A stretch of 64,000 bases of DNA. It comes from Paenibacillus campinasensis. GTDB taxonomy: Bacteria; Bacillota; Bacilli; Paenibacillales; Paenibacillaceae. The DNA is taken from NCBI RefSeq assembly GCF_002272015.1, contig NZ_NPBY01000046.1:1-64000 (forward strand), written 5' to 3'. Below the pieces are notes generated by a model. It saw nothing but the letters and a program-made list of their open reading frames with translations, searched no databases and was not told the origin of the DNA. Below, one piece after another: positions 52,272 through 61,260 of this stretch; position 1 is the first letter of the stretch; every line of letters starts with the position of its first letter. The position numbers were made by a program, and so were the translations under genes.

Positions 52272-53552
52272 TTAGACAAGCCCCTTGTCCATCGCCATTT
52301 TGATCAACGATGCAAAGAGGCTGTTGGACCAGGCGAACCATTCGCGAGAAAAATCTTTCGGGTCGTCAGGGTGGAATCCTTCGTGCATATAGCCAGTGTC
52401 TGCATCGGTTGCGATGAGCATGTCGATCAGCATCTTGATCTCTTCGTCGTTGTCAGCTGTGAGCGCCTGCATGGACAGCGCCATATGCCATACGTAACCG
52501 CCGGGTGTGTGCGGACTGCCGATTCCTTTGGCATATTGGCCTTCGAAGTAGAACGGATTATCGAAGCTGAGCGCAAATCTGCGGGTGTTCTGATAGATCG
52601 GGTCGCTGATATCGGTATAGCCTATATACGGAATGGATAACAGTCCAGGCGTTCCCGCGTCATCCATCAGACTGTAGTTGCCGTAGCCATCGGTTTCATA
52701 GGCGTAAATCTTGCCGTACTTTGGATGATCCACGATACCGTACGTACGAATGCCGAAGTCGATTTCTTTACGGAGTTTGGCGGCAGAAGCAGCGAGCCGT
52801 TCGTCCCGGTATACTTCGCTCATGATGTCTTGGATATGCCCCAGGATGACCACCGCAAACATATTGGAAGGGATGTTATATCCGAATTCACAGCTGTCGT
52901 CGCTCGGACGGAAGCCGGACCAGCTCATTCCGGTATAGTTGACCGGCATGCCGCGGCCGTTATTTTGCAGCGTTTCCGTATCCTTGTCGGTTTGGCGGAT
53001 GAAATGATAAGGCGATTGCTCCGCATGCCGCTGTTCTGTCCGAATAACATGCACGATGGAGGTCAGTGCCTGGTAGCAAGCATCATCGAAAATGCTCGCA
53101 TCCTCCGTTTCCTTCCAATACATATAGGCGAGCAGCACGACAAAGCAGAGGGAGTCGAGCTCATACTTCCGCTCCCACATCCACGGACTCAGATTGCAAT
53201 CATCGGTGGCCATGTAATGTCTGTCGTTTGCTGTTTCATTGAATGCATTCGTGTAAGGATCGATATTGACATAGAACATCTGTCTGGCGATCAATCCTCG
53301 CAATATGCGGCGCAGCTCCGGGTCGTCTTTGGCAAATGGAATGTAGTGCCGGACCTGCTCTGTGGAATCGCGGAGCCACATTGCCGGAATATCTCCTGTG
53401 AAGACAAAGGTCGTACCGTCATCAAGCAGCTTCGTGGTGGTCTCCAGTGTGTTCGGAAAGCAGTTTCTGTACAGTTGTTGCAGCTTGGGGTGATGCTCCA
53501 GCCGTTTATCGGCTTCGTTCAAATGCTGGGTGATGGATGCTGGCAGATTCAT
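52272..53552 (-). CDS. GH125 exo-alpha-1,6-mannosidase
   Basis: Cytoplasmic inverting alpha-mannosidase of 426 residues. The GH125 signature TGDIPAMWLRDSTEQVRHY is at about 52-70. Further family blocks are ARQMFYVNIDPYTNAFN, KYELDSLCF, CEFGYNIPSNMFAV and, near the end, GYMHEGFHPDDPKDFSREWFAWSNSLFA, which holds the acidic catalytic candidate. It has no signal peptide. AGGAGGAG precedes the ATG. Known members remove terminal alpha-1,6-mannose from N-glycan cores. It is divergent from an importer operon that also encodes GH3 and GH130 enzymes, so a shared role in mannoside breakdown is likely. Confidence 0.92.
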   Translation of the reverse strand: MNLPASITQHLNEADKRLEHHPKLQQLYRNCFPNTLETTTKLLDDGTTFVFTGDIPAMWLRDSTEQVRHYIPFAKDDPELRRILRGLIARQMFYVNIDPYTNAFNETANDRHYMATDDCNLSPWMWERKYELDSLCFVVLLAYMYWKETEDASIFDDACYQALTSIVHVIRTEQRHAEQSPYHFIRQTDKDTETLQNNGRGMPVNYTGMSWSGFRPSDDSCEFGYNIPSNMFAVVILGHIQDIMSEVYRDERLAASAAKLRKEIDFGIRTYGIVDHPKYGKIYAYETDGYGNYSLMDDAGTPGLLSIPYIGYTDISDPIYQNTRRFALSFDNPFYFEGQYAKGIGSPHTPGGYVWHMALSMQALTADNDEEIKMLIDMLIATDADTGYMHEGFHPDDPKDFSREWFAWSNSLFASLIKMAMDKGLV

Positions 53553-53859
53553 TAGCGATCTCCTCCTGAAATGGTAGCTTCACACGTTGCACATGCGTGA
53601 GTGCAGACTTGTTTGATTGGTTCGACTTCTTGGATGTTCGTACGACATGTTCGCACAATCCTTCATGGAGCACAATATGTAGCTTATGCATCTCTTTACA
53701 GGGTTCATAACTCACACATTCCGGACAATGACACGGGGGAACGGTACTGGAAGTTTCGATGCAAAAAAGCAGGATAACAGCGCATCACCGCGCACGGTGA
53801 GGTGACAATGCACAACTTACACATTTACGATGTCAGCATGTATTCTCTAGACTTTGACT

Positions 53860-53873
53860 TGTAAGCGTTACCT
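53860..53873. promoter_or_regulatory. cre-like site in the GH125/importer divergent interval
   Basis: TGTAAGCGTTACCT matches the cre consensus at 12 of 14 positions. It is the only regulatory-looking site found in the 400-bp interval 53553-53951; a small GGTGA hairpin near 53790 was also seen. Confidence 0.35.
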
Positions 53874-53951
53874 GTGAGTCACCCTGACGTGGATGTTCGT
53901 GAGTGACCAGATAACCTGACATCAATAGATCATTACGAAAGGAGGGGGAGC

Positions 53952-54941
53952 ATGAAGGGGAAGAGACTACTAGCTGCAATCTCTGGAAGCGGTTTAATCC
54001 GTCGTGGAAACAAACCATCCAATAAAGAGAAGAATCAGACGTCACTCGGAAAAAGAATCTGGGTGAACTGGGAGCTCTATTTATTCTTGGCGCCATGCTT
54101 GCTGTACTTTCTTATCTTCCACTACGGGCCGATGTACGGCATTCAGATTGCCTTCAAAAATTTTATCCCCAGCAAAGGAATCATGGACAGTCCATGGGTG
54201 GGCTTCGCCCACTTTGAGCGTTTCTTCAATTCTTATTACTTCTGGGATCTGCTCTGGAATACGTTCAGCCTCAGTTTCTACGAGTTGATCATCGGGTTTC
54301 CGCTCCCGATTATTCTGGCGCTTGCTTTTAACGAAATCCGCAATGGTCCCTTCAAAAAAACTGTCCAGACCGTTACGTATGCGCCTCATTTTATATCCGT
54401 TGTCGTTATGGCCGGGATGATTATTGCTTTCCTGTCGCCATCCACGGGTATTCTGATCAAATTTATGGAATGGTTCGGTATCGATGCGCCGAACTTCTTA
54501 TCGGATCCGGCCTGGTTCAAGACGGTCTATGTACTGTCTGGCGTATGGCAGAGCACGGGCTGGGGCACCATCATTTACTTGGCGGCGCTCTCGGGAGTCG
54601 ATCCTCAGCAGCATGAGGCTGCAATTGTGGATGGAGCCAGTCGGTTCAAGCGACTTTTGCACATCAACCTGCCGGCCATCCTTCCGACAATCACTATTTT
54701 GTTAATCTTGAACATGGGCAACATTCTGACCATTGGCTTTGAGAAAATACTGTTGCTGCAAAACTCGCTTAATATGGAGTCATCGGATGTCATTTCGACT
54801 TATGTATACAGAGCCGGTCTGGTCGACGCACAGTATAGCTTCTCGACAGCCGTAGGCCTGTTCAACTCCGTCATCAATGTCATTCTGCTGGTCACCGTCA
54901 ACCGAATTGCCAGACGCACCAGCGAGAACAGCCTGTGGTAG
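53952..54941 (+). CDS. ABC importer permease, LplB type (second mannoside locus)
   Basis: Permease of 329 residues. It has a 40-residue basic N-terminal tail, then ELYLFLAPCLLYFLIFHYGPMYGIQIAFKNF, the LplB hallmark. The ATPase-contact loop is EAAIVDGASRFKRLLHINLPAI and the end is ARRTSENSLW. AAAGGAGGGGG immediately precedes the ATG. It is the first gene of an operon with a second permease 16 nt downstream, a receptor, GH3 and GH130. It is related to but clearly distinct from the LplB-type permease at 32971. Confidence 0.92.
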   Translation: MKGKRLLAAISGSGLIRRGNKPSNKEKNQTSLGKRIWVNWELYLFLAPCLLYFLIFHYGPMYGIQIAFKNFIPSKGIMDSPWVGFAHFERFFNSYYFWDLLWNTFSLSFYELIIGFPLPIILALAFNEIRNGPFKKTVQTVTYAPHFISVVVMAGMIIAFLSPSTGILIKFMEWFGIDAPNFLSDPAWFKTVYVLSGVWQSTGWGTIIYLAALSGVDPQQHEAAIVDGASRFKRLLHINLPAILPTITILLILNMGNILTIGFEKILLLQNSLNMESSDVISTYVYRAGLVDAQYSFSTAVGLFNSVINVILLVTVNRIARRTSENSLW

Positions 54942-54957
54942 AAGGGAGGAAGTATCA

Positions 54958-55869
54958 TTGGTTACCTCGATTAAGGAATCGAAGGGAGACAAGCTCTTTC
55001 TTGTCAGTGTCTATCTCTATTTGATCGTTGCGCTGATTGTGGTCCTGTATCCGCTTATTTATATTCTCAGTGCGTCCATCAGCAGCCCGCAGCAGGTGAA
55101 TACAGGGGAAATGTGGCTGTTTCCTAAAGAGATCACCTGGGCTGGATATCAGCTGGTCTTCGCCAACCCGAAGATCTGGAACGGATATCTGAACACCATC
55201 ATTTATACCGGAATCGGCACGCTGCTGAATCTGACGGTGACGCTGCCCGCAGCTTATGCGCTCAGCAGATCGGATCTGGTCGGCCGCCAAGCGTTCCTCG
55301 GATTTATTCTGTTTACCATGTTCTTTAGCGGCGGGCTCGTGCCAACGTATCTTGTGGTCAGGGATTTGGGGCTGATCAACTCGATGGGCGCACTTATTCT
55401 TCCTGTCGCTGCCTCGGTGTGGAACATCATCGTTGCCCGCACCTTCTTTCAGACAACGATTCCGAAAGAGCTTCAGGAGGCGGCCTATATGGACGGCTGT
55501 ACTAACCTCAAGCTGTTCATCCGGATCGTTCTGCCGCTGTCTGCGCCGATTATTGCTGTCATGGCCTTGTTTTATGGGGTCAGCCATTGGAACAGTTATT
55601 TTCCGGCTCTGATTTATCTCAATGATGAAGCCAAGTATCCTCTCCAGATGGTGCTGCGGCAGATTCTCGTTCTTCAGGAGATGACAGCGGAAACGACCGG
55701 TGCCGCGCTCAGCGGAGATGCCGCTCGTGCGATGAATTCAAAGGCCGAGACAGCATCACTGATCAAATATGGTGTCATTGTTGTGTCTACTTTGCCAATT
55801 GTTGCTCTCTACCCGTTTTTGCAGCGCTATTTTGTCCAAGGGGTCATGATCGGCTCTGTAAAAGGCTAG
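54958..55869 (+). CDS. ABC importer permease, YtcP type (second mannoside locus)
   Basis: Second permease, 303 residues, six segments. It has VSVYLYLIVALIVVLYPLIYILSASISSPQQV at the start, the docking loop EAAYMDGCTNLKLFIRIVLPLSAP and the closing VQGVMIGSVKG. The start is a TTG at 54958, 7 nt after GGGAGGA; the in-frame extension to 54877 overlaps the previous permease and has no site. As in the copy at 33914, a polar insert (about 240-275) precedes the last membrane segment. Confidence 0.92.
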   Translation: MVTSIKESKGDKLFLVSVYLYLIVALIVVLYPLIYILSASISSPQQVNTGEMWLFPKEITWAGYQLVFANPKIWNGYLNTIIYTGIGTLLNLTVTLPAAYALSRSDLVGRQAFLGFILFTMFFSGGLVPTYLVVRDLGLINSMGALILPVAASVWNIIVARTFFQTTIPKELQEAAYMDGCTNLKLFIRIVLPLSAPIIAVMALFYGVSHWNSYFPALIYLNDEAKYPLQMVLRQILVLQEMTAETTGAALSGDAARAMNSKAETASLIKYGVIVVSTLPIVALYPFLQRYFVQGVMIGSVKG

Positions 55870-55920
55870 GGAGAGCATTCATATAATTGGAGCTTAATTA
55901 TCGAAAGGGAGGATTCATCG

Positions 55921-57537
55921 ATGAAGATTACTAGTAAACCGTGGAAGCTGGTCGTAACGGGACTGACCGTCCTTTCGCTGCTCGCCGGATGCAGTTCGGG
56001 CGGCAGTACGGACTCGGCCGAGAAGAATTCAACGGAGGCTGCAGCTGTAAATAAGGAAGGCTTTCCGATTGTCAATGAACCGATTACGCTCACGATGATG
56101 GCGCCGGATGTCGGCGTTCAGAACTGGCAGGAGATGGTCGTTCTGCAACAGATGGCTGAAAAGACAGGCATCACCTTCCGATATCAAAATGCGCCGAAGG
56201 ACAGTTTTGATACGAAGAAGAATCTCGTATTTGCCAGCGGCGATTACCCGGATGTGTTCTATGCTGCAGGTTTGACGCCTGCCGAGCAGATGAACTATGG
56301 CGAGCAGGGAATTCTCGTTCCACTGGAGGACCTGATTGAAGAATACGCACCAAACTTCAAGGCGCTCATGGACGAGAATCCGGAAATCCGCAAATCGATT
56401 ACAGCACCGGACGGCCATATTTACTCTTTGCCTGTCATTGAGTTGAGCCAGCATTGGTACCGTAACCCGCTGTGGTACAACGGCGACTTCCTGGAAGCGC
56501 TGAACATCGACAAGTTGCCTGAGACCACCGAGGAGCTGTATACGTTCCTGAAACGCGTGAAAGAAGAGGATCCGAACGGCAATGGCGTTGCCGATGAAAT
56601 TCCGATTTCTTCGGTATCTACAGCGACGACTAATGTTCGGGATATCCGCACCTGGCTGCTCGGAGCATTCGGTGTTTATGAGGACGAAATCTACGTTGAT
56701 GATGAGGATGTTGTACGTTATACCCCGATTGAAGAAGGGTTCAGAGAATATCTTGTGTATATGAACCGTCTGTGGGAAGAGGATCTGCTTGATCATGAAA
56801 GCTTCTCCCAGACCGCCGAGCAGAAAAAAGCCAAGGCACAGAACAATCAAGTTGCTCTGTTCTCCGACTGGCATGCCTACATGACGAAAGGCGGAGAGCC
56901 TTCGACCAAAGACCCGATGTTCATTCCGGTGAAGAGTGATATGGTAGATAAACCGGCCATTGCCAAGAACAGAGGCATTACAACAGGCGCTTTTGCCATC
57001 TCGGTCACTAACCCTGCACCAGAGGCATCGATGCGTTGGGTGGACTATCTGTATTCCTATGAAGGCGCACTCTTCTTCAATAAAGGGCCGGAGGGCATGC
57101 TGTGGGAGTACACAGATGAAGCGAACCGTGTCAAACGCTATCTGCCAGTTCCAGACGGCATGGAGATGGAAGATTACCGTGCAACGTTAACGCCAAACTA
57201 CGGCATCCCGGCTCCAACCGTCAATACGGATGATATCAATAAAGGGTTGAAAACTGACTTTGACCTGTGGGTAGAGCAAGAGACGCAGGAGAACCTGCTT
57301 AATCGTGGAGCCAGACCACCGTTCCCAGCGTTGTTCCTTACCGTCGAAGAGCAGACGGAGATCAACAGCCTGAATTCGGATCTGAGCACCTATGTGAAAC
57401 AGATGGAAGCGAAATTCGTTACCGGAGCAGAGCCGCTCTCCAGTTGGGATAACTATATCAGCACGATGAAGAAGATGGGTGCCGATCGGGTGGTTGAAAT
57501 TTACCAAGGTGCTTATGACCGCTGGAAGTCGAACTAA
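55921..57537 (+). CDS. ABC importer substrate-binding lipoprotein, LplA type (second mannoside locus)
   Basis: Sugar receptor of 538 residues with lipobox LAGC (Cys24) and a short Ser/Glu linker. Features of the LplA group: PITLTMMAPDVGVQNWQEM, DTKKNLVFASGDYPDVFYAAG and a calcium-loop-like DPNGNGVADEIPISS. GGGAGG precedes the ATG by 10 nt. It lies between the permeases and GH3, so its ligand is probably the oligosaccharide that GH3, GH130 and GH125 process. Confidence 0.9.
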   Translation: MKITSKPWKLVVTGLTVLSLLAGCSSGGSTDSAEKNSTEAAAVNKEGFPIVNEPITLTMMAPDVGVQNWQEMVVLQQMAEKTGITFRYQNAPKDSFDTKKNLVFASGDYPDVFYAAGLTPAEQMNYGEQGILVPLEDLIEEYAPNFKALMDENPEIRKSITAPDGHIYSLPVIELSQHWYRNPLWYNGDFLEALNIDKLPETTEELYTFLKRVKEEDPNGNGVADEIPISSVSTATTNVRDIRTWLLGAFGVYEDEIYVDDEDVVRYTPIEEGFREYLVYMNRLWEEDLLDHESFSQTAEQKKAKAQNNQVALFSDWHAYMTKGGEPSTKDPMFIPVKSDMVDKPAIAKNRGITTGAFAISVTNPAPEASMRWVDYLYSYEGALFFNKGPEGMLWEYTDEANRVKRYLPVPDGMEMEDYRATLTPNYGIPAPTVNTDDINKGLKTDFDLWVEQETQENLLNRGARPPFPALFLTVEEQTEINSLNSDLSTYVKQMEAKFVTGAEPLSSWDNYISTMKKMGADRVVEIYQGAYDRWKSN

Positions 57538-57625
57538 ATTTAAATGAGGTTCTATACAAGTTGAACCTGACTTATTCCCTTTGGTTCATGCAAACGTTCA
57601 ACAGACAATAGAAAGGTGCTTCTAC

Positions 57626-59947
57626 ATGAAATACAGAGATCAAACCTTGCCTACAGCAGAGCGTGTTTGCGACTTGCTGGGGCGCATGACGCTGGCAGAG
57701 AAAGCCGGACAGCTTATCCAGCCATTCGGCTGGACGTGCTATGAGCGTAAGGCGGATGGCAGCGTCGAGATGACGGAGGCATTTAAGACAAGGGTCGCCC
57801 AAGGAGGGATAGGCTCTCTGTACGGTACGCTTCGTGCTGATCCCTGGACCGGGGTAACTCTGGAGACAGGCTTGTCTCCGGAAGAAGGGGCGAAGCTAAT
57901 TAATCAGATGCAGGCTTATGCCATACAGGAGAGCAGGCTTGGCATACCGATCCTATTCGGTGAAGAATGCTCGCATGGACATATGGCGATCGGCTCAACT
58001 GTGTTCCCGGTTCCTCTTGCCATCGGGAGCACCTGGAACCCGGAACTATATCATGAAATGTGCCGGGCGGTAGCATTGGAAACTCGCAGTCAAGGAGGAG
58101 CCGCAACGTGCTCACCGGTCCTGGATGTGGTCCGGGACCCCCGGTGGGGCAGGACGGAGGAGTGCTTCGCTGAAGATCCTTATCTCGTGGCCGAGATGGG
58201 CGTTCAGGCGATTAGAGGGCTTCAAGGACATGGGCTGGACAGGGATGACGCTATTCTGGCGACGGTGAAGCATTTTGCCGCTTACGGCAGTTCAGAAGGC
58301 GGACGAAACTCCGCCGCCGTACACATGGGGCCGCGCGAGCTGCATGAGGTGGACCTGCTCCCATTCCGCAAAGCGGTCGAGGCGGGAGCCCGCTCTGTCA
58401 TGACCGCTTACAATGAAATTGACGGTGTGCCTTGCACCACCAACCGATATTTACTGCAGGACGTGCTGCGCGACCAGTGGGGATTTGACGGATTTGTCAT
58501 TACGGACTGCGGTGCGCTCGGCATGCTGGTATCCGGTCATAACACAGCCGATCGTGCAGACAAAGCGGTCGCACAAGCGCTGATTGCGGGCATTGACATG
58601 GAGATGTCTGGAGAAATGTTCGAGGAGCATCTCCTCTCCGCAATTGACCGCGGGCTGATTCACGAATCCGATCTGGACCGTGCAGCGGCACGGGTGCTGG
58701 AGATGAAGTTCACGCTAGGATTATTTGATCGTCCGTTGGTCGATCCGGACCGGGCTCGCCAGGTGATCGGATGCAGCGAACACCGGGATTTGGCGAAGAA
58801 GGTGGCGGATGAGAGTATCATTCTGCTTAAAAATGATGCGCATACGCTTCCGCTGAGCAAAGAGATCGGCAGTATCGCGGTCATTGGGCCGAATGCCGAT
58901 GCTCCTTACAATCAGCTTGGCGATTATACCTCACCGCAGCCTAAAGGAGCCATCGTCACCGTGCTGGAAGGCATTCGCGCTAAGCTTGGAGGCGAGGCCG
59001 AGCGCGTCCTGTACGCACCGGGCTGCCGGATCAAAGGCGATTCGCGGGAAGGCTTCCCGCTCGCCCTGGAGTGCGCAGCCAAAGCGGACGCCGTGGTCAT
59101 GGTCATCGGCGGCTCCAGCGCGCGGGATTTTGGCGAAGGAACCATTGATCTGAAGACAGGGGCATCTGTCGTCACTGATGACCTGTGGAACGACATGGAA
59201 TGTGGAGAAGGCATAGACCGCTCGACGTTGAATCTGCTTGGTGTTCAGCTGGAACTCGTCCAGGAGGTGCACAAGCTGGGCAAACCGCTGATCGTGGTTT
59301 ATATCAACGGCCGGCCGATTGCCGAACCGTGGATCGTGGAGCATGCAGATGCAATTGTGGAGGCATGGTACCCGGGACAGGAGGGCGGACATGCGGTTGC
59401 CGACATGTTGTTCGGCGATGTGAACCCTTCCGGGAGGCTTACCATCAGCATACCAAAGCATGTTGGTCAACTTCCGGTGTACTATTACAAGCGCCGCACA
59501 CGGGGCAAGCGATACCTGGAGACGGACTTCAACGCTCAATATCCGTTCGGCTATGGACTGAGTTACAGTGAATTCGAGTACAGCAATCTTCAGGTGGAAC
59601 CTGCCGTGATCTCGGCCGATGAAGAAGCCGTGGTTACGGTTGACGTAACCAATATTAGTGATGCCGCAGGTGCGGAGGTTGTCCAGGTGTACATCACGGA
59701 TATGGCAGCCTCGCTAACCCGGCCCGAGAAGTCATTGAAGGGATTTCACAAGATCAGCTTACAGCCAGGCGAGACGAAGAAGGTGTCCTTCAGCGTGGGC
59801 AGGGAGCAGCTCGAATTCGTATCTGCAGATTTGACACGCATCGTCGAGGAGGGCGATTTCAGTCTTCTGGTCGGTCCTCATTCCGAATCGTATATGACAG
59901 CAACACTGAAAGTAACTACATCCTGGGAAAAAGGCGAGCGAGCATAG
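57626..59947 (+). CDS. GH3 beta-glycosidase
   Basis: Cytoplasmic retaining glycosidase of 773 residues. The N-terminal barrel shows EECSHGHMAIGSTVFPVPLAIGSTWN, the substrate-binding VKHFAAYG and the nucleophile Asp294 in FVITDCGALGML. An alpha/beta sandwich follows (AVIGPNADAPYNQLGDYTSP to PSGRLTISIPKHVGQLPVYYY), then a fibronectin-III-like C-terminus (from about 660, GAEVVQVYITD). The start at 57626 is supported by AAAGGTG 8 nt upstream; the longer frame to 57581 adds a non-homologous tail. Family members cleave beta-glucosides, xylosides or GlcNAc; in this operon a beta-linked cap on a mannoside is plausible, but not shown. Confidence 0.92.
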   Translation: MKYRDQTLPTAERVCDLLGRMTLAEKAGQLIQPFGWTCYERKADGSVEMTEAFKTRVAQGGIGSLYGTLRADPWTGVTLETGLSPEEGAKLINQMQAYAIQESRLGIPILFGEECSHGHMAIGSTVFPVPLAIGSTWNPELYHEMCRAVALETRSQGGAATCSPVLDVVRDPRWGRTEECFAEDPYLVAEMGVQAIRGLQGHGLDRDDAILATVKHFAAYGSSEGGRNSAAVHMGPRELHEVDLLPFRKAVEAGARSVMTAYNEIDGVPCTTNRYLLQDVLRDQWGFDGFVITDCGALGMLVSGHNTADRADKAVAQALIAGIDMEMSGEMFEEHLLSAIDRGLIHESDLDRAAARVLEMKFTLGLFDRPLVDPDRARQVIGCSEHRDLAKKVADESIILLKNDAHTLPLSKEIGSIAVIGPNADAPYNQLGDYTSPQPKGAIVTVLEGIRAKLGGEAERVLYAPGCRIKGDSREGFPLALECAAKADAVVMVIGGSSARDFGEGTIDLKTGASVVTDDLWNDMECGEGIDRSTLNLLGVQLELVQEVHKLGKPLIVVYINGRPIAEPWIVEHADAIVEAWYPGQEGGHAVADMLFGDVNPSGRLTISIPKHVGQLPVYYYKRRTRGKRYLETDFNAQYPFGYGLSYSEFEYSNLQVEPAVISADEEAVVTVDVTNISDAAGAEVVQVYITDMAASLTRPEKSLKGFHKISLQPGETKKVSFSVGREQLEFVSADLTRIVEEGDFSLLVGPHSESYMTATLKVTTSWEKGERA

Positions 59948-60051
59948 CGTTTTCCTGCCACGCTCATCCTAGATTATCTCTCATATTTAAGCTTTAAGCA
60001 TTGGGCTTATTCGTACCAGATGAATACGTAATGTGGAGGCATACATCGTCT

Positions 60052-61068
60052 ATGAAAATAACAAGACACCCCAACAACCCGATTGTGGTCCCCGGCAAGT
60101 ACGAGTGGCGCAAAGTTACGGTCTTCAATCCGGCCGTCATTATCGACAACGGGAAGTTCTACATGATTGAACGAACCGCTGGCTCGCTGACACCTTGCAA
60201 AAACTTTCTCGGACTGCTTGAAAGTGAAGACGGCGTGAACTTCACGCATGTAAAGGACGAGCCGATCGTAACGCCGGACATGCTGGGATTTCCATACGGT
60301 AGCGTCCAGGACCCGAGAATTGTAAAAATCGACGGCACCTTTTATATGAATTACGCTCTCAGGCCGTGCGCCATGAGCTATTATCCAACCGGAGCAGGCA
60401 TACCGGAGCGCTCAATTCCGAAATATCCGGACGGATGGGGAGAAGATGAGGGGCACTGGCTCACTCGTTCCTCCATTCTGAAATCGGATAACCTGATCGA
60501 CTGGGAATTTGTTGCCGATACGACACCGCTGGATATTAATGATCGTGACAATATTTTATTTCCTGAGAAGATCAATGGAAAATATGTGCTGTTGCGCCGT
60601 CCGGAGGAATACGTAGGGGAAGCCTACGGAACCGACAGTGCAGCGATGTGGATCACGTATTCGGAGGATCTTGTTCACTGGGAAGAGCCAAAGCTTCTGG
60701 CCAAGGCGGAAAACCCGGTATGGGAATCGAGAAAAATCGGTGGAGCAACGCCTCCTGTACGCACAGACAAAGGCTGGCTCGTTCTATACCACGGGGTCGA
60801 TGATCAGATTGTCTACCGCGTGGGAGCGATGCTGCTGGACCTGGACAATCCTGAGAAAGTTATTGCGAGGACGCACAATTTCATTATGGAGCCGGAAACG
60901 TATTACGAGAAATTCGGCTATCAAATTCCGAATGTGGTATTTCCGACTGGCAATGTGGTGAAGGACGGACTGCTCTACATCTATTACGGTGTAACGGACA
61001 CGGCCATCGCGCTGGCCACAGTGCCGCTTGATGAGCTCGTGGACTATATTTTGAACGAACCACAATAA
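60052..61068 (+). CDS. GH130 beta-mannoside phosphorylase
   Basis: Cytoplasmic phosphorylase of 338 residues with a five-bladed propeller. The opening RHPNNPIVVPGKYEWRKVTVFNPAVI, the catalytic Asp87 in GSVQDPRIVKIDG and the phosphate-site region GGATPPVRTDKGWLVLYHGVD fit GH130. Known members convert beta-mannosides (mannobiose, mannosyl-glucose or mannosyl-GlcNAc) and phosphate into mannose-1-phosphate. The start is set at 60052, where homology begins; GGAGG is 12 nt upstream, and the longer frame from 60001 lacks a site. It follows GH3 by about 100 nt and ends at a strong terminator. With GH125 and GH38 it points to complete use of N-glycan-like or mannan oligosaccharides. Confidence 0.9.
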   Translation: MKITRHPNNPIVVPGKYEWRKVTVFNPAVIIDNGKFYMIERTAGSLTPCKNFLGLLESEDGVNFTHVKDEPIVTPDMLGFPYGSVQDPRIVKIDGTFYMNYALRPCAMSYYPTGAGIPERSIPKYPDGWGEDEGHWLTRSSILKSDNLIDWEFVADTTPLDINDRDNILFPEKINGKYVLLRRPEEYVGEAYGTDSAAMWITYSEDLVHWEEPKLLAKAENPVWESRKIGGATPPVRTDKGWLVLYHGVDDQIVYRVGAMLLDLDNPEKVIARTHNFIMEPETYYEKFGYQIPNVVFPTGNVVKDGLLYIYYGVTDTAIALATVPLDELVDYILNEPQ

Positions 61069-61089
61069 GCGAGGTACATCACAAATAAG

Positions 61090-61125
61090 CAGGGCCCTTT
61101 GGAGAATGCGTCTCCAAGGGCCCTG
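61090..61125. terminator. Terminator between the convergent GH130 and AraC genes
   Basis: CAGGGCCCTTTGGAGA pairs with TCTCCAAGGGCCCTG with one bulged T, followed by TCTTT on the plus strand. Confidence 0.75.
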
Positions 61126-61206
61126 TCTTTACATATTTGCACTGCGCGCCTGGGAGCTGCACGGTGCTTCGGCTGCATGACTGCGGCCGGGTTGGCCATA
61201 TGTGTA

Positions 61207-61260
61207 TCCTATAGACCCTATACGTACCCTATAGAGCCCATATGCGGACTATACGCTAGC
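61207..61260. repeat. Degenerate 20-bp repeat, about 2.5 units
   Basis: TCCTATAGACCCTATACGTA (61207) and CCCTATAGAGCCCATATGCG (61227) agree at 14 of 20 positions, and a partial third unit GACTATACGC runs into the AraC stop codon. Confidence 0.4.

Noticed and set aside
52725-53555. 276-codon open frame opposite GH125
   Set aside because: The GH125 signature residues are encoded on the minus strand; the plus frame lacks a ribosome site.
53785-53806. Hairpin TCACC-GCGCAC-GGTGA between GH125 and the importer
   Set aside because: The stem is only 5 bp and there is no T-run, so it is too weak to call.
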